A stretch of DNA of 64,000 nt from Patescibacteria group bacterium UBA6220 (GTDB lineage: Bacteria; Patescibacteriota; Minisyncoccia; Minisyncoccales; Minisyncoccaceae). The translations under genes were made by a program, and so were the position numbers. The stretch is from assembly GCA_002421745.1 (NCBI GenBank), contig DISC01000003.1, positions 11,938 through 75,937 of the forward strand, read 5' to 3'. The notes under the pieces were generated by a model, which was not told where the DNA came from, searched no databases, and was given only the letters and a program-made list of their open reading frames with translations. Positions 1 to 7,129 of the stretch are shown piece after piece. The first letter of the stretch is position 1; the number at the start of each line of letters is the position of its first letter.

Positions 1-552
1 AAAATGACTACTTCTATTCTAAAACGCTTACATTTTACTAATAAAGACGCAGAAAAAATTACTATTTTAGTACGATATCATTTGTTTTATTATAATGTAG
101 ACGAAGTAAAAGAAGCTTCTATTAGAAGATTAATCAAAAACGTGGGTATAGAAAATATGGAAGATTTGCTTAAATTAAGAATGGCAGATCGCATTGGTTC
201 TGGGTGTCCAAAGGCTGAACCTTATAAATTAAGACATTTGAAATATATGATTGATAAGGTTTCAACTGACCCTATTTCCGTAAAAATGCTGAAAATAAAC
301 GGTCAAGATATTATGGATATTTTAAAAATACAGCCTTCCCCAAAAATTGGCCAAATATTGGATGTTTTATTAGAAGAAGTACTAAAAGATCCAAAAAATA
401 ACACAAAAAAATACCTAAAAAACAAACTAAAAGAACTCAGTATTTTAGATGAAACCCAATTAAAAGAACTATCTAACGAAGCTAAAGAACAAAAAAACAT
501 AATTCAGACCCAAGAAACTAAAAAAATTAAAGGAAAATACTGGGTTTGTTAA
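1..552 (+). CDS. cca: CCA-adding tRNA nucleotidyltransferase, C-terminal part (5' end outside window)
   Basis: The reading frame is open from the first base, so the start lies upstream. What remains is the C-terminal RNA-binding part of a class II tRNA nucleotidyltransferase/poly(A) polymerase family protein. The stretch around MADRIGSG and the later segment containing KINGQDIMDIL, PKIGQILD and LLEEVLKDP are typical of the post-HD tail of bacterial CCA enzymes. The enzyme repairs or adds the 3' CCA of tRNAs, using CTP and ATP. This fits the neighbouring tRNA-Ala and the other three tRNAs here, none of which encodes CCA. The nucleotidyltransferase head with its catalytic aspartates cannot be seen, so a poly(A) polymerase of the same family is not formally excluded. 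The lysine-rich tail ends in WVC just before tRNA-Ala. Confidence 0.85.
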   Translation, partial: KMTTSILKRLHFTNKDAEKITILVRYHLFYYNVDEVKEASIRRLIKNVGIENMEDLLKLRMADRIGSGCPKAEPYKLRHLKYMIDKVSTDPISVKMLKINGQDIMDILKIQPSPKIGQILDVLLEEVLKDPKNNTKKYLKNKLKELSILDETQLKELSNEAKEQKNIIQTQETKKIKGKYWVC

Positions 553-592
553 AATAACAATCTTTAATCTCTACCCTATTAAAAAATAGATT

Positions 593-663
593 GGGCCCGT
601 AGTTAAACGGTATAATACTACTTTCGCATAGTAGAGATAGGAGTTCAATTCTCCTCGGGTCCA
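593..663 (+). tRNA. tRNA-Ala (anticodon CGC)
   Basis: A cloverleaf folds from the acceptor stem GGGCCCG/CGGGTCC, anticodon stem CTACT/AGTAG with loop TTCGCAT, and T arm AGGAG-TTCAATT-CTCCT. The loop gives anticodon CGC, which reads GCG. The acceptor stem contains a G3:U70 pair, the classic alanine identity element, which independently supports the call. The discriminator is A and CCA is not encoded. It is followed at once by a terminator hairpin. Confidence 0.95.
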
Positions 664-762
664 CCCCGAACTAGAGTTTTAAAACCGCACCAAAAGTGCG
701 GTTTTGTAAAACACAGTTCGGGGTAGTCCGGAACCGTGTTGCGGAGCAACTCTGGTTTCGGA
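664..762 (+). terminator. nested hairpins after tRNA-Ala
   Basis: The inner hairpin at 681-705 pairs AAAACCGCAC with GTGCGGTTTT around a five-base loop and looks like an intrinsic terminator. It sits inside an outer 9-bp inverted repeat, CCCCGAACT at 664-672 and AGTTCGGGG at 715-723. A second stem-loop follows at 727-762, in which TCCGGAACC faces GGTTTCGGA with an inner GTTGC/GCAAC stem. This GC-rich cap resembles the hairpin-rich DNA after the other tRNAs here. Confidence 0.7.
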
Positions 763-853
763 CACTTCTTCGCTAAAATCTTTTACATAAAATCAAAATT
801 TTGTATTGATTAAATTCAATTTATGGTTTAAAATTGACCAATAAAACGACTAT

Positions 854-1108
854 ATGTACTACGTTTATCTTATAAAAAGTATAAATAAAAACTGGCAATA
901 TGTCGGTTACTCAACCGACTTAAAGAAACGTCTCAAGACGCATCAAAAAGGATTATCTTCCGCAACAAAACCGTATAGACCATTTAACTTAATATTTTAC
1001 GAAGCGTATAAATCAAGAGTAGATGCCAAAAGACGAGAAAAATACTTTAAAACTAATCAAGGAAGACGTGCCTTAAAATTATTAGTAACTGATAGCCTAA
1101 AAAACTGA
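854..1108 (+). CDS. GIY-YIG domain protein (YhbQ/UPF0213-like)
   Basis: This 84-residue protein is essentially one GIY-YIG nuclease fold. The GIY-equivalent strand is at residues 3-7 (YVYLI) and the YIG-equivalent at 17-19 (VGY). It is followed by DLKKRLKTH, which carries the conserved arginine, and by a C-terminal helix with the KRREKYFK signature of small stand-alone members. Proteins of this type are single-domain putative structure-specific nucleases. Their cellular role is poorly known, and many small genomes carry several copies. It lies alone between tRNA-Ala and tRNA-Pro, with no obvious operon partner. Family assignment is confident; activity and substrate are not known. Confidence 0.85.
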   Translation: MYYVYLIKSINKNWQYVGYSTDLKKRLKTHQKGLSSATKPYRPFNLIFYEAYKSRVDAKRREKYFKTNQGRRALKLLVTDSLKN

Positions 1109-1149
1109 TTATTATTTTTAAAGTATAGACAAAACTATTAATTTATTTT

Positions 1150-1199
1150 ATGTCCACTAAATGTCCGGCAAATTTATGTGGACATTTAGCGGACATAAA
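1150..1199. repeat. TGTCC/GGACA inverted repeat, left cluster
   Basis: Two TGTCC motifs (TGTCCAC and TGTCCGG) face two GGACA motifs in an imperfect inverted repeat of about 24-bp arms that share the core CTAAATGTCC. The same short motifs recur at 2404-2451 and 2787-2952, around the parS sites. This points to a binding site for one DNA-binding protein, although no such protein is identifiable here. Confidence 0.6.
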
Positions 1200-1211
1200 T
1201 ATCTAAAAAAC

Positions 1212-1282
1212 CGGGATGTAATATAAAGGCATTATGCAGGCTTCGGGAGTCTGTAATCTGGGTTCAATTCCCAGCATCCCGA
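1212..1282 (+). tRNA. tRNA-Pro (anticodon CGG)
   Basis: The acceptor stem CGGGATG/CATCCCG begins with the C1:G72 pair typical of bacterial tRNA-Pro. The anticodon stem CAGGC/GTCTG holds loop TTCGGGA, giving anticodon CGG for codon CCG. The T arm is CTGGG-TTCAATT-CCCAG. The D stem is AT-rich and weak. CCA is not encoded. The 3' end from base 1266 onwards is the first of three direct copies that define the tandem repeats downstream. Confidence 0.92.
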
Positions 1283-1511
1283 CATTTATATGTCAATTTT
1301 CTTGCTGGGAATTGAAGGCGGAGCGCTGACGAGCGCGAGCCAGGCCTAAGTGCAACCTCACCAGAGGTTGACACGAAGGAATTCCCAGCATCCCGACATT
1401 TATATGTCATTTTTCTTGCTGGGAATTGAAGGCGGAGCGCTGACGAGCGCGAGCCAGGCCTAAGTGCAACCTCACCAGAGGTTAACACGAAGGAATTCCC
1501 AGCATCCCGAC
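1266..1511 (+). repeat. 114-bp tandem repeats anchored on the tRNA-Pro 3' end
   Basis: Unit A spans 1266-1379 and unit B 1380-1493; they differ at only two positions. A third partial copy (18 bp, 1494-1511) closes the array. Each unit starts with the last 17 bases of tRNA-Pro plus one. Each also carries the T-arm segment in inverted orientation (TGCTGGGAATTGAA at 1303-1316 and 1417-1430), forming an 11-bp hairpin with the tRNA-derived end. Further hairpins are GCGCT-GACG-AGCGC and AACCTC-ACCA-GAGGTT. The design resembles the RTR repeats after E. coli tyrT, whose units also begin with the tRNA 3' end. Confidence 0.9.
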
Positions 1512-1596
1512 CGTTCGACTTCGTGCTCCATTAGAGCACTTCGCTCATGGTCTACGACCAACAATCACAATGAAATTCTACAATTTCCTGTTTAAT

Positions 1597-1612
1597 TGTT
1601 CCACGTGGAACG
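1597..1612. promoter_or_regulatory. parS: parS-like ParB-binding site 1
   Basis: The 16-mer TGTTCCACGTGGAACG matches the near-universal parS palindrome (TGTTNCACGTGAAACA in Bacillus) apart from substitutions in the outer right half, the final G breaking the symmetry. It is the first of four such sites within 930 bp. Confidence 0.8.
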
Positions 1613-1934
1613 TCATTCTGCCGTATTTTAAGCTAAAATCCTTAATTTAATTGCTAAAATACTACTTTCAAGCAGCAGTAATATGGGTTCGATTCTAGTC
1701 AGATCCACGATTAAAGCTTTATTTCCAAAAAAACATCTCAAAACATTAGTTTCTTTTTTAAAACCACCAAAAAGGTGGTTTTTTAAGAGAGAAATGTCGC
1801 ACAATATTATCAATTTACGTATTTATGCGACGAATGATTAGTCATTTTTAGGAAAAATACTTTTTTAAAAACAATCACTTCCCTCAAAAAAGCACATTAT
1901 CAATAATTTAATATATACGATTAAACAATAATTT

Positions 1935-1960
1935 TATAATGTTCCACGTGGAACATTATA
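1935..1960. promoter_or_regulatory. parS: parS-like ParB-binding site 2
   Basis: The core TGTTCCACGTGGAACA at 1940-1955 is a perfect palindrome, and the symmetry extends to 26 bp (TATAAT to ATTATA). This is the best of the four sites. Confidence 0.85.
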
Positions 1961-2111
1961 AAAAATCACTAAAAAACATCAAATTATAAGTAATATGATA
2001 TTTTAAAGCATTTTAATTTTTAAAAAACAATGCTTTATCTTAAAAAACAACATTATCAATAATTACCCTTAAAAAAACATAACCTATTTTTATTAATATA
2101 TAGATAATCTT

Positions 2112-2318
2112 ACTTTTTTGACCAAATGACTTATTTTAAATTTCTGTTTTTCCCAAAAAACATTAATCATTTGAATTACTATGAATAATAATTCAATGTT
2201 CCACGTGGAACACTACAACAATAATCACCTCTATTTTACCAAATAATGAATGATGTGACTTTTTTGACCAAATGACATATTTTAAATTTATATTTTTCCC
2301 AAAAAACATTAATCATTT
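2112..2318. repeat. 61-bp direct repeat flanking a parS site
   Basis: Copies at 2112-2172 and 2258-2318 share ACTTTTTTGACCAAATGAC at their left end and CATTAATCATTT at their right end, with three mismatches over 61 bp. The 146-bp spacing places parS site 3 between them. Neither copy is coding. Confidence 0.85.
2197..2212. promoter_or_regulatory. parS: parS-like ParB-binding site 3
   Basis: A perfect TGTTCCACGTGGAACA palindrome lying between the two copies of the 61-bp direct repeat. Confidence 0.85.
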
Positions 2319-2403
2319 TACTACCTATACATATTATATTATCAAAAAACTAATATATATGAAAAAATAAGACTATTAATGATGTTTTTTACTCACATAA
2401 TCG

Positions 2404-2451
2404 TGTCCGCTAATGTCCGGCAAATGTCCGGATAAATATAATTATGTCCGC
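2404..2451. repeat. TGTCC motif cluster, middle
   Basis: Four same-strand motifs occur in 48 bp: TGTCCGC at 2404, TGTCCGG at 2414 and 2425, and TGTCCGC at 2445. They lie about 56 bp before parS site 4. Confidence 0.6.
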
Positions 2452-2506
2452 TAAATAAATATTCTTAAGATCTGCTAAATTGTTATATTTTTTATAATAT
2501 ATAAGA

Positions 2507-2522
2507 TGTTCCACGTGGAACA
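2507..2522. promoter_or_regulatory. parS: parS-like ParB-binding site 4
   Basis: A perfect TGTTCCACGTGGAACA palindrome, the rightmost of the four sites. Confidence 0.85.
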
Positions 2523-2786
2523 CTATTGTCTATTTTGGGATGAAGCTATTAATTTAACCTTAAAATGCAATATATTTGGGATAAAGACTATAAATTTAAT
2601 GCAAATATTGTATTTTATTGTTTTTTTCATTTAAATGTCTTTTTATGTTTTTCTTAAATTAAATCAGTTATTTATGATTTTTCAATCATACTTTTTATTG
2701 TTATATATTAATTTATAGTATAAAATTCATTATTTTTACTAAAGTATTAGTCAAAAATGTTAAATAATGTTATTTTTATTGTTTTC

Positions 2787-2952
2787 TGGACATTTGCCGG
2801 ACACGATTTTGGTTATGTGGACAAACATGTGGACAACTGTTCGTTTATGTGGACAAATGTGGACATTTGCCGGACACGAATATTGACCTAAATATGTCCA
2901 CATAACTTATCGGACATTTGCTGGACATAAAATATATTTGTGTTTTTGTCCA
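2787..2952. repeat. TGTCC/GGACA motif cluster, right, with DnaA-box-like sites
   Basis: About ten motifs occur in 165 bp. They include CCGGACA at 2797 and 2870, TGTGGACAA at 2816, 2828 and 2848, TGTGGACAT at 2858, TGTCCACAT at 2895, and GGACA forms near 2912 and 2923. On the other strand TGTGGACAA reads TTGTCCACA, one base from the DnaA box TTATCCACA. The cluster runs up to the YraN gene. Confidence 0.6.
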
Positions 2953-2973
2953 ATAATAATTATAATTATATTA

Positions 2974-3384
2974 ATGGAAGATAATTACCCAAAATATAAC
3001 ATAGGAAAAATAGGGGAATTAACCGCAGAAAAATACTTAAAATCCAAAAAATACAAAATCCTAGAAAAAAACTATTTTTTAAAAACTAAAACTAATATTA
3101 AATTAGGGGAGATAGATATTGTTGCCAAAAAAAATAACACTATTGTCTTTGTAGAAGTAAAGGCCATAAACAAAGAAAGGGGGATTGGCTTCCGGCCGGA
3201 AGACAAAGTAAATAAATCCAAAAAAAGAAAACTTATAATAACAGCCACCAAATGGTTGCAAAAAAACAAATTACCTTTGACCACAGACCATCAAATTGAT
3301 ATAATTGCAATTGAATTAAACCTAGAAAGAAAAAGCGCCAAACTTAGACATTACGAAAACGCTATTGAAAATAAAAAATATTAA
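2974..3384 (+). CDS. yraN: YraN family endonuclease-like protein (UPF0102)
   Basis: The 136-residue protein has the YraN core of a PD-(D/E)XK-like nuclease fold. Visible elements are E15 in GKIGELTAEKYL, the GEID motif at residues 45-48, and the EVK motif at 61-63. The family resembles Holliday-junction resolvases, but its function is not established. I chose the ATG at 2974 rather than the in-frame TTG at 2938, because the extra segment is a run of isoleucines unlike the family. It ends nine bases before plsY, so co-transcription is likely. Confidence 0.85.
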   Translation: MEDNYPKYNIGKIGELTAEKYLKSKKYKILEKNYFLKTKTNIKLGEIDIVAKKNNTIVFVEVKAINKERGIGFRPEDKVNKSKKRKLIITATKWLQKNKLPLTTDHQIDIIAIELNLERKSAKLRHYENAIENKKY

Positions 3385-3392
3385 TTAACACA

Positions 3393-3992
3393 ATGCAAAA
3401 TCTACTTATCTTATTAATTCTCATTCTTCTTGGTTATTTGTCTGGATCTATTCCTTTTGGATATTTAATCTCAAAAACTAAAAACATAGACATAAGAAAA
3501 CAGGGGAGTGGTAATATCGGAGCCACCAATGTCTCTAGATTTTTGGGTTTAAAATACGCCATATTAGTAGGAATACTAGATATTGCTAAGGCGGTCTTAC
3601 CTATATATATAGGAAGTCTGTTTTTTCAACCTGGTTGGGAATTGGCCTTAATCTCAATCGCACCAGTTATGGGACATCTTTTTCCTGTTTGGTTAAAATT
3701 TAAGGGAGGTAAAGCTGTCTCTGTTATTTTTGCTTCAATTATAATGGTAATGGGTTGGCAATATTCGCTTATTTTGTTGGGAATTTGGATAATTTCTTTG
3801 TTTTTAATAAAAATAATGAGTTTAACTAATATTATTATTTTCATTATTGTTCCTTTTATTTTTTGGCATCAAACTCACTCCTATATATATGTAGCTCTTG
3901 GTATTTTTTATGTTTTGATTATTTGGTGGGCGCATCGTGAAAACATCAAACGTCTTATTGCCGGAACTGAACCAAAATTGATTAAAAAATAA
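3393..3992 (+). CDS. plsY: glycerol-3-phosphate acyltransferase PlsY
   Basis: PlsY is an inner-membrane enzyme that moves an acyl group from acyl-phosphate to sn-glycerol-3-phosphate, the first step of phospholipid synthesis. This 199-residue copy has all three family motifs: GSGNIGATN at 38-46, GH and FKGGK at 94-107, and HRENI-RL-GTE near the C-terminus (H181, R182, N184). Several hydrophobic segments match the polytopic topology. It is the most canonical of three PlsY-like proteins in the window and probably the main enzyme. The acyl-phosphate would come from the fatty acid kinase genes downstream. Confidence 0.93.
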   Translation: MQNLLILLILILLGYLSGSIPFGYLISKTKNIDIRKQGSGNIGATNVSRFLGLKYAILVGILDIAKAVLPIYIGSLFFQPGWELALISIAPVMGHLFPVWLKFKGGKAVSVIFASIIMVMGWQYSLILLGIWIISLFLIKIMSLTNIIIFIIVPFIFWHQTHSYIYVALGIFYVLIIWWAHRENIKRLIAGTEPKLIKK

Positions 3993-4024
3993 CACATTAA
4001 GATTAATTAATAATATCCATAGCA

Positions 4025-4585
4025 ATGAATTCATATCTTTATTATCTTTGGACTATATTCTTTTTCTTTTGGCCAGCCTACATTGCCAATGCTGTGCCAC
4101 CCCTATTAAGTAAAATTAATATCTTAAATCATCCAATTGATAATAATAAAAACCTATGGGGTGCACCTATTTTGGGTAACCATAAAACTTGGCGTGGCTT
4201 AGTAGCAGAACTAATTACTTGTAGTGTTTTTACGCAAATTTTCTTTACAATCAACAATTATTATCATCTCGGCATCTATGAATCTCTTGGATTTAATTCT
4301 TATTATCAATTTGGAGGACTACTCTTTGGATTGATTTTAGGAACAGGTATAGTTTTTGGAGACATTTCTTTTGCTTTTATCAAGCGTCGCTTAAAACTTA
4401 GACCAGGCTTTCCTTTTATTCCTTTTGACCAAACTAATTATGTGATCGGTGCCTTTATTTTTATTGAACCATTTGCCCACTTAGGCCTTATTTTTTGGTT
4501 TAATTTATTTATCCTCACTTTTTTTGTTCACATTCTCGCCAACCGACTTGGGTACAATTTAGGCTTGCACAAAGCAAAATGGTAA
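4025..4585 (+). CDS. CDP-archaeol synthase-like (CarS/DUF46) membrane protein
   Basis: This 186-residue protein with several membrane spans has the CarS family pattern: WPAYIANAVPPL at 16-27, GNHKTWRG at 51-58, GD at 112-113 within a segment leading to FIKRRL, and PFIPFDQTNYV near 130-140. CarS activates unsaturated archaetidic acid with CTP in archaea and belongs to the same broad clan as bacterial CdsA. In bacteria of this type it may supply CDP-diacylglycerol instead of CdsA; that substrate is inference. Its position directly after plsY supports a role in phospholipid head-group synthesis. Confidence 0.75.
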   Translation: MNSYLYYLWTIFFFFWPAYIANAVPPLLSKINILNHPIDNNKNLWGAPILGNHKTWRGLVAELITCSVFTQIFFTINNYYHLGIYESLGFNSYYQFGGLLFGLILGTGIVFGDISFAFIKRRLKLRPGFPFIPFDQTNYVIGAFIFIEPFAHLGLIFWFNLFILTFFVHILANRLGYNLGLHKAKW

Positions 4586-4647
4586 TATAGTATAAAAAAG
4601 CACCAATAAACCATAATCCGCGGTAATTCCGCGCCTTATGAAAAATT

Positions 4648-5298
4648 ATGCAAGACATATTAAATACAATTTCACAAAGCTTAATCGCTAACACTTCGAA
4701 TTTACTTTTAGCTGGTATTATTTTTTTTATTGGTTGGCTTATTGCCATAAAAATAAAAAATATTACAATTGAAATTCTCAATAAAATTCATTTTAACCAA
4801 ATGACAAAAACTTTGGGTTGGCAAGAATTTTTTGACCGCTATCATACTAATCTTAATATTCCAAAATTTTTCGGTACAATTATTGAAATATTTTTTGTAC
4901 TATTATTTTTTACCGTGTTTTTAGATACTATTAATATCACCCAGCTTAATGGGTTTTTAATGTCTATCATTAATTATTTTCCTAATATTTTAATTTCTAT
5001 TTTAATTTTTATCTTTGCCGTATTTCTATCAGACTTTAGCAAAAAGGTAGTTTTGGTCAGTCTAGAAAAAGAAAAAATAACTTATTCTGGGATCTTGGGC
5101 AATATTATTTCTTATAGTGCTTGGATATTAGCAATTCTTGCTATTCTTTATCAATTACAAGTAGTTCCTACTTTAATCTTAACTATTTTTATTGGCTTTG
5201 TAGCTCTAATAGTTATCACCTTCGGGCTAGCTTTTGGCCTAGGAGGAAAAGACTTAGCAAAAAAAGTATTAGAAGATTTGGAAGAAAAACTTAAATAA
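4648..5298 (+). CDS. membrane protein with conserved TM helix repeats (CmpX-like)
   Basis: The 216-residue protein has about five hydrophobic segments and ends in a motif (GLAFGLGGKDLAKKVLEDL) typical of the conserved TM-helix repeat family found in CmpX and related to MscS channel pore helices. A cytosolic MscS beta domain is absent, so a gated mechanosensitive channel is not demonstrated. It precedes the fatty acid kinase gene by 23 bp, which suggests the same transcript. Function is unknown; a membrane-tension or small-solute channel role is possible. Confidence 0.65.
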   Translation: MQDILNTISQSLIANTSNLLLAGIIFFIGWLIAIKIKNITIEILNKIHFNQMTKTLGWQEFFDRYHTNLNIPKFFGTIIEIFFVLLFFTVFLDTINITQLNGFLMSIINYFPNILISILIFIFAVFLSDFSKKVVLVSLEKEKITYSGILGNIISYSAWILAILAILYQLQVVPTLILTIFIGFVALIVITFGLAFGLGGKDLAKKVLEDLEEKLK

Positions 5299-5321
5299 AA
5301 CACCAATTAGGACACTGAATT

Positions 5322-7115
5322 ATGGAAACATTAACGCATACAGAGCTTAAGAAAATGATTCTCTTTTCTTCCGAAAGAGTGGAAAGAGACAAAGAACAAA
5401 TAAACAAAATCAATGTTTTCCCAGTCCCCGATCAAGACACGGGAACTAATTTATCAGCTACACTAAACGGAATAAGAGAAGCTATTGCTGAAAAAGATTT
5501 TAACAGTATCGAAGAATTAGGTGATACTGTTTTAGATGCTGCGCTAACTGCTGCTCAAGGAAACACGGGAATTATTTATACTGGATTTTTAGCTGGTTTT
5601 ATTCCTTCACTTAGCAATACTGCCGAGCCAAATGCCAAACAACTAGCAGCAGCTTTTAGCGAAGGCTACAAAAGAGCTAGAGACTCTATTCAAAACCCAA
5701 AAGAAGGAACCATGCTTGATGTTATTAAGGCTTTCGCAGACAGCTTTACTATTCTTTCAGAAAAAGAAAATGATCTTATAAAAATATTTGCACAATCTTT
5801 TAAGGCTGCTAACGATGCTTTATTGGATACGCCCAATAAAATGGAGCTTCTTAAAAAAGCTGGCGTAGTAGATGCTGGCGGACTTGGATTTTTAATGATT
5901 TTAGAAACCTATCTTGATACTCTATCCGAACAAAATGAAGATTTTTCAGTTAAAACCGCTATCATTAGAGAAGGAGAATCAGCCACTAAAAGATTTGTTC
6001 AAATTTTATCTAATCGTTATGAAGTGGTTGCTCTAATGGCCAACACTTACATAAAAGAAAAAGATATTCGCGACAAATTAAAACACTTGGGTAATTGCTT
6101 GGACGTAATTCAAGTAGGGGCTAGAACAAAAATCCATATTCACACAGACAGCCCCTATGAAACCAGAGACATTATTTCTGAAATGGGACGAGTTGAAAAT
6201 TTAAGAATTCAAGATATGGCTCGCGAAGTAGTAGGGGAGCAATCACTAGAAAACGTATCTATTGGTATTGTTATTGATGAAAGAGCTGGACTTAGTCAAA
6301 AAATAATCCAACATTATGACATTGATGTTATTCCTTTTCGAATTAATTGGCCTGAAGAAGAAAATCTACCAGGAGAAAATGTTTGTGAAAAAATCAAAGA
6401 AGCAAAGAAGCAAGGATTAAACACAAAACCAACGATAAATCCAATTTCTCCTGAATTTTTTATGGAATCATTTAAAAAACAATTAGAGAAATTTGAATCT
6501 GTTTTATGTATTGTTTCCAGTTCAAAATTATCTGACAATTTTGCTTCCGCGCTTACAGGAAGAGATATGTTAAATTGGAACCAACGAGAAAAAATACATA
6601 TCATTGATTCAAAGCATATTAGTGCTGGTCAATCCTTAGTAGTTTTAGAAGCCATTGAATTAATTAGAGAGCAAAGACAAATCAAAGAAATACAAAATAA
6701 ACTAGAAACATTAATTCCCCGCATTGGTCTTTATGGTGTTTTGGAAAATTCCAATTGGTGGAAAAAAGAAAAACCAAGCACTAAGTTTTGGTTTCACAAA
6801 GGAGAACCAAAAGATTCTCATTTTCTCGTAGAGACAAAAGACGGTCAAATTGTACCTACAGAAAAAGTACGATCTAAAGATTTTGCCGAAGTTTTATTTA
6901 GAAAAATAGAACGTGCCACTCATCGAGATTTAAATATGGGCAAAAGAATTCGTATCGTCATAGCTCATGGAGACAATCTCGAAGAAGCACAAAGATTAAA
7001 AGATAAATTAAAAACAACCAAAAGAGCAGACATAAGTTTTATTAGCATTACCGATCCAGTTACTAGTATTAATGCCTGTCCACAAAGCTTAATCGTGGGC
7101 TGGATTGTAAAATAA
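5322..7115 (+). CDS. FakA-like fatty acid kinase fused to a degenerate DegV (FakB) domain
   Basis: FakA phosphorylates fatty acids bound to FakB, giving acyl-phosphate. Residues 1-200 form a DAK2 ATP-binding domain with DQDTGTN at 37-43 (both aspartates kept; the usual glycine is Gln38), QGNTG at 79-83, EGT at 128-130 and AGVVDAGG near 180-187. Residues 200-310 match the FakA middle and C-terminal region. Residues 311-597 form an added DegV-like domain. In that domain the lipid-binding TSQPS motif reads TINPIS and the terminal H-(I/V)-GPG motif is replaced by ACPQS, so it probably no longer carries fatty acid as a normal FakB would. Normal FakA is about 550 residues and lacks a DegV domain. 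Two intact FakB genes follow. Confidence 0.85.
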   Translation: METLTHTELKKMILFSSERVERDKEQINKINVFPVPDQDTGTNLSATLNGIREAIAEKDFNSIEELGDTVLDAALTAAQGNTGIIYTGFLAGFIPSLSNTAEPNAKQLAAAFSEGYKRARDSIQNPKEGTMLDVIKAFADSFTILSEKENDLIKIFAQSFKAANDALLDTPNKMELLKKAGVVDAGGLGFLMILETYLDTLSEQNEDFSVKTAIIREGESATKRFVQILSNRYEVVALMANTYIKEKDIRDKLKHLGNCLDVIQVGARTKIHIHTDSPYETRDIISEMGRVENLRIQDMAREVVGEQSLENVSIGIVIDERAGLSQKIIQHYDIDVIPFRINWPEEENLPGENVCEKIKEAKKQGLNTKPTINPISPEFFMESFKKQLEKFESVLCIVSSSKLSDNFASALTGRDMLNWNQREKIHIIDSKHISAGQSLVVLEAIELIREQRQIKEIQNKLETLIPRIGLYGVLENSNWWKKEKPSTKFWFHKGEPKDSHFLVETKDGQIVPTEKVRSKDFAEVLFRKIERATHRDLNMGKRIRIVIAHGDNLEEAQRLKDKLKTTKRADISFISITDPVTSINACPQSLIVGWIVK

Positions 7116-7129
7116 ATTTATATAATAAT

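Larger units (their letters stand above)
1512..2936. other. gene-free 1.4-kb segment carrying parS sites and repeats
   Basis: No credible coding region is present on either strand. The segment opens with a hairpin (GTGCTC/GAGCAC, about 1523-1539). It is otherwise very AT-rich apart from four parS palindromes and the GC-containing TGTCC/GGACA motifs. It also holds a 61-bp direct repeat (2112-2172 and 2258-2318). It reads as a protein-binding, non-coding locus rather than decayed genes. Confidence 0.7.

Noticed and set aside
1264..1488. 74-codon minus-strand frame across the tRNA-Pro repeats, arginine-rich and internally duplicated
   Set aside because: It exists because the repeat unit is 114 bp (38 codons); it contains tRNA sequence and hairpins and resembles no protein. 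A Tpr-like protamine as in E. coli tyrT was considered but there is no start or ribosome-binding evidence.
1212..1511. Integron attC array or CRISPR
   Set aside because: Only 2.2 near-identical units, tandem without variable spacers, no GTTRRRY core and no integrase or cas gene nearby.
2787..2952. Main replication origin at the TTGTCCACA cluster
   Set aside because: Perfect DnaA boxes flank dnaA itself at 40-42 kb in the classic rpmH-dnaA-dnaN context; the variant boxes here differ at one base and remain only a secondary possibility.
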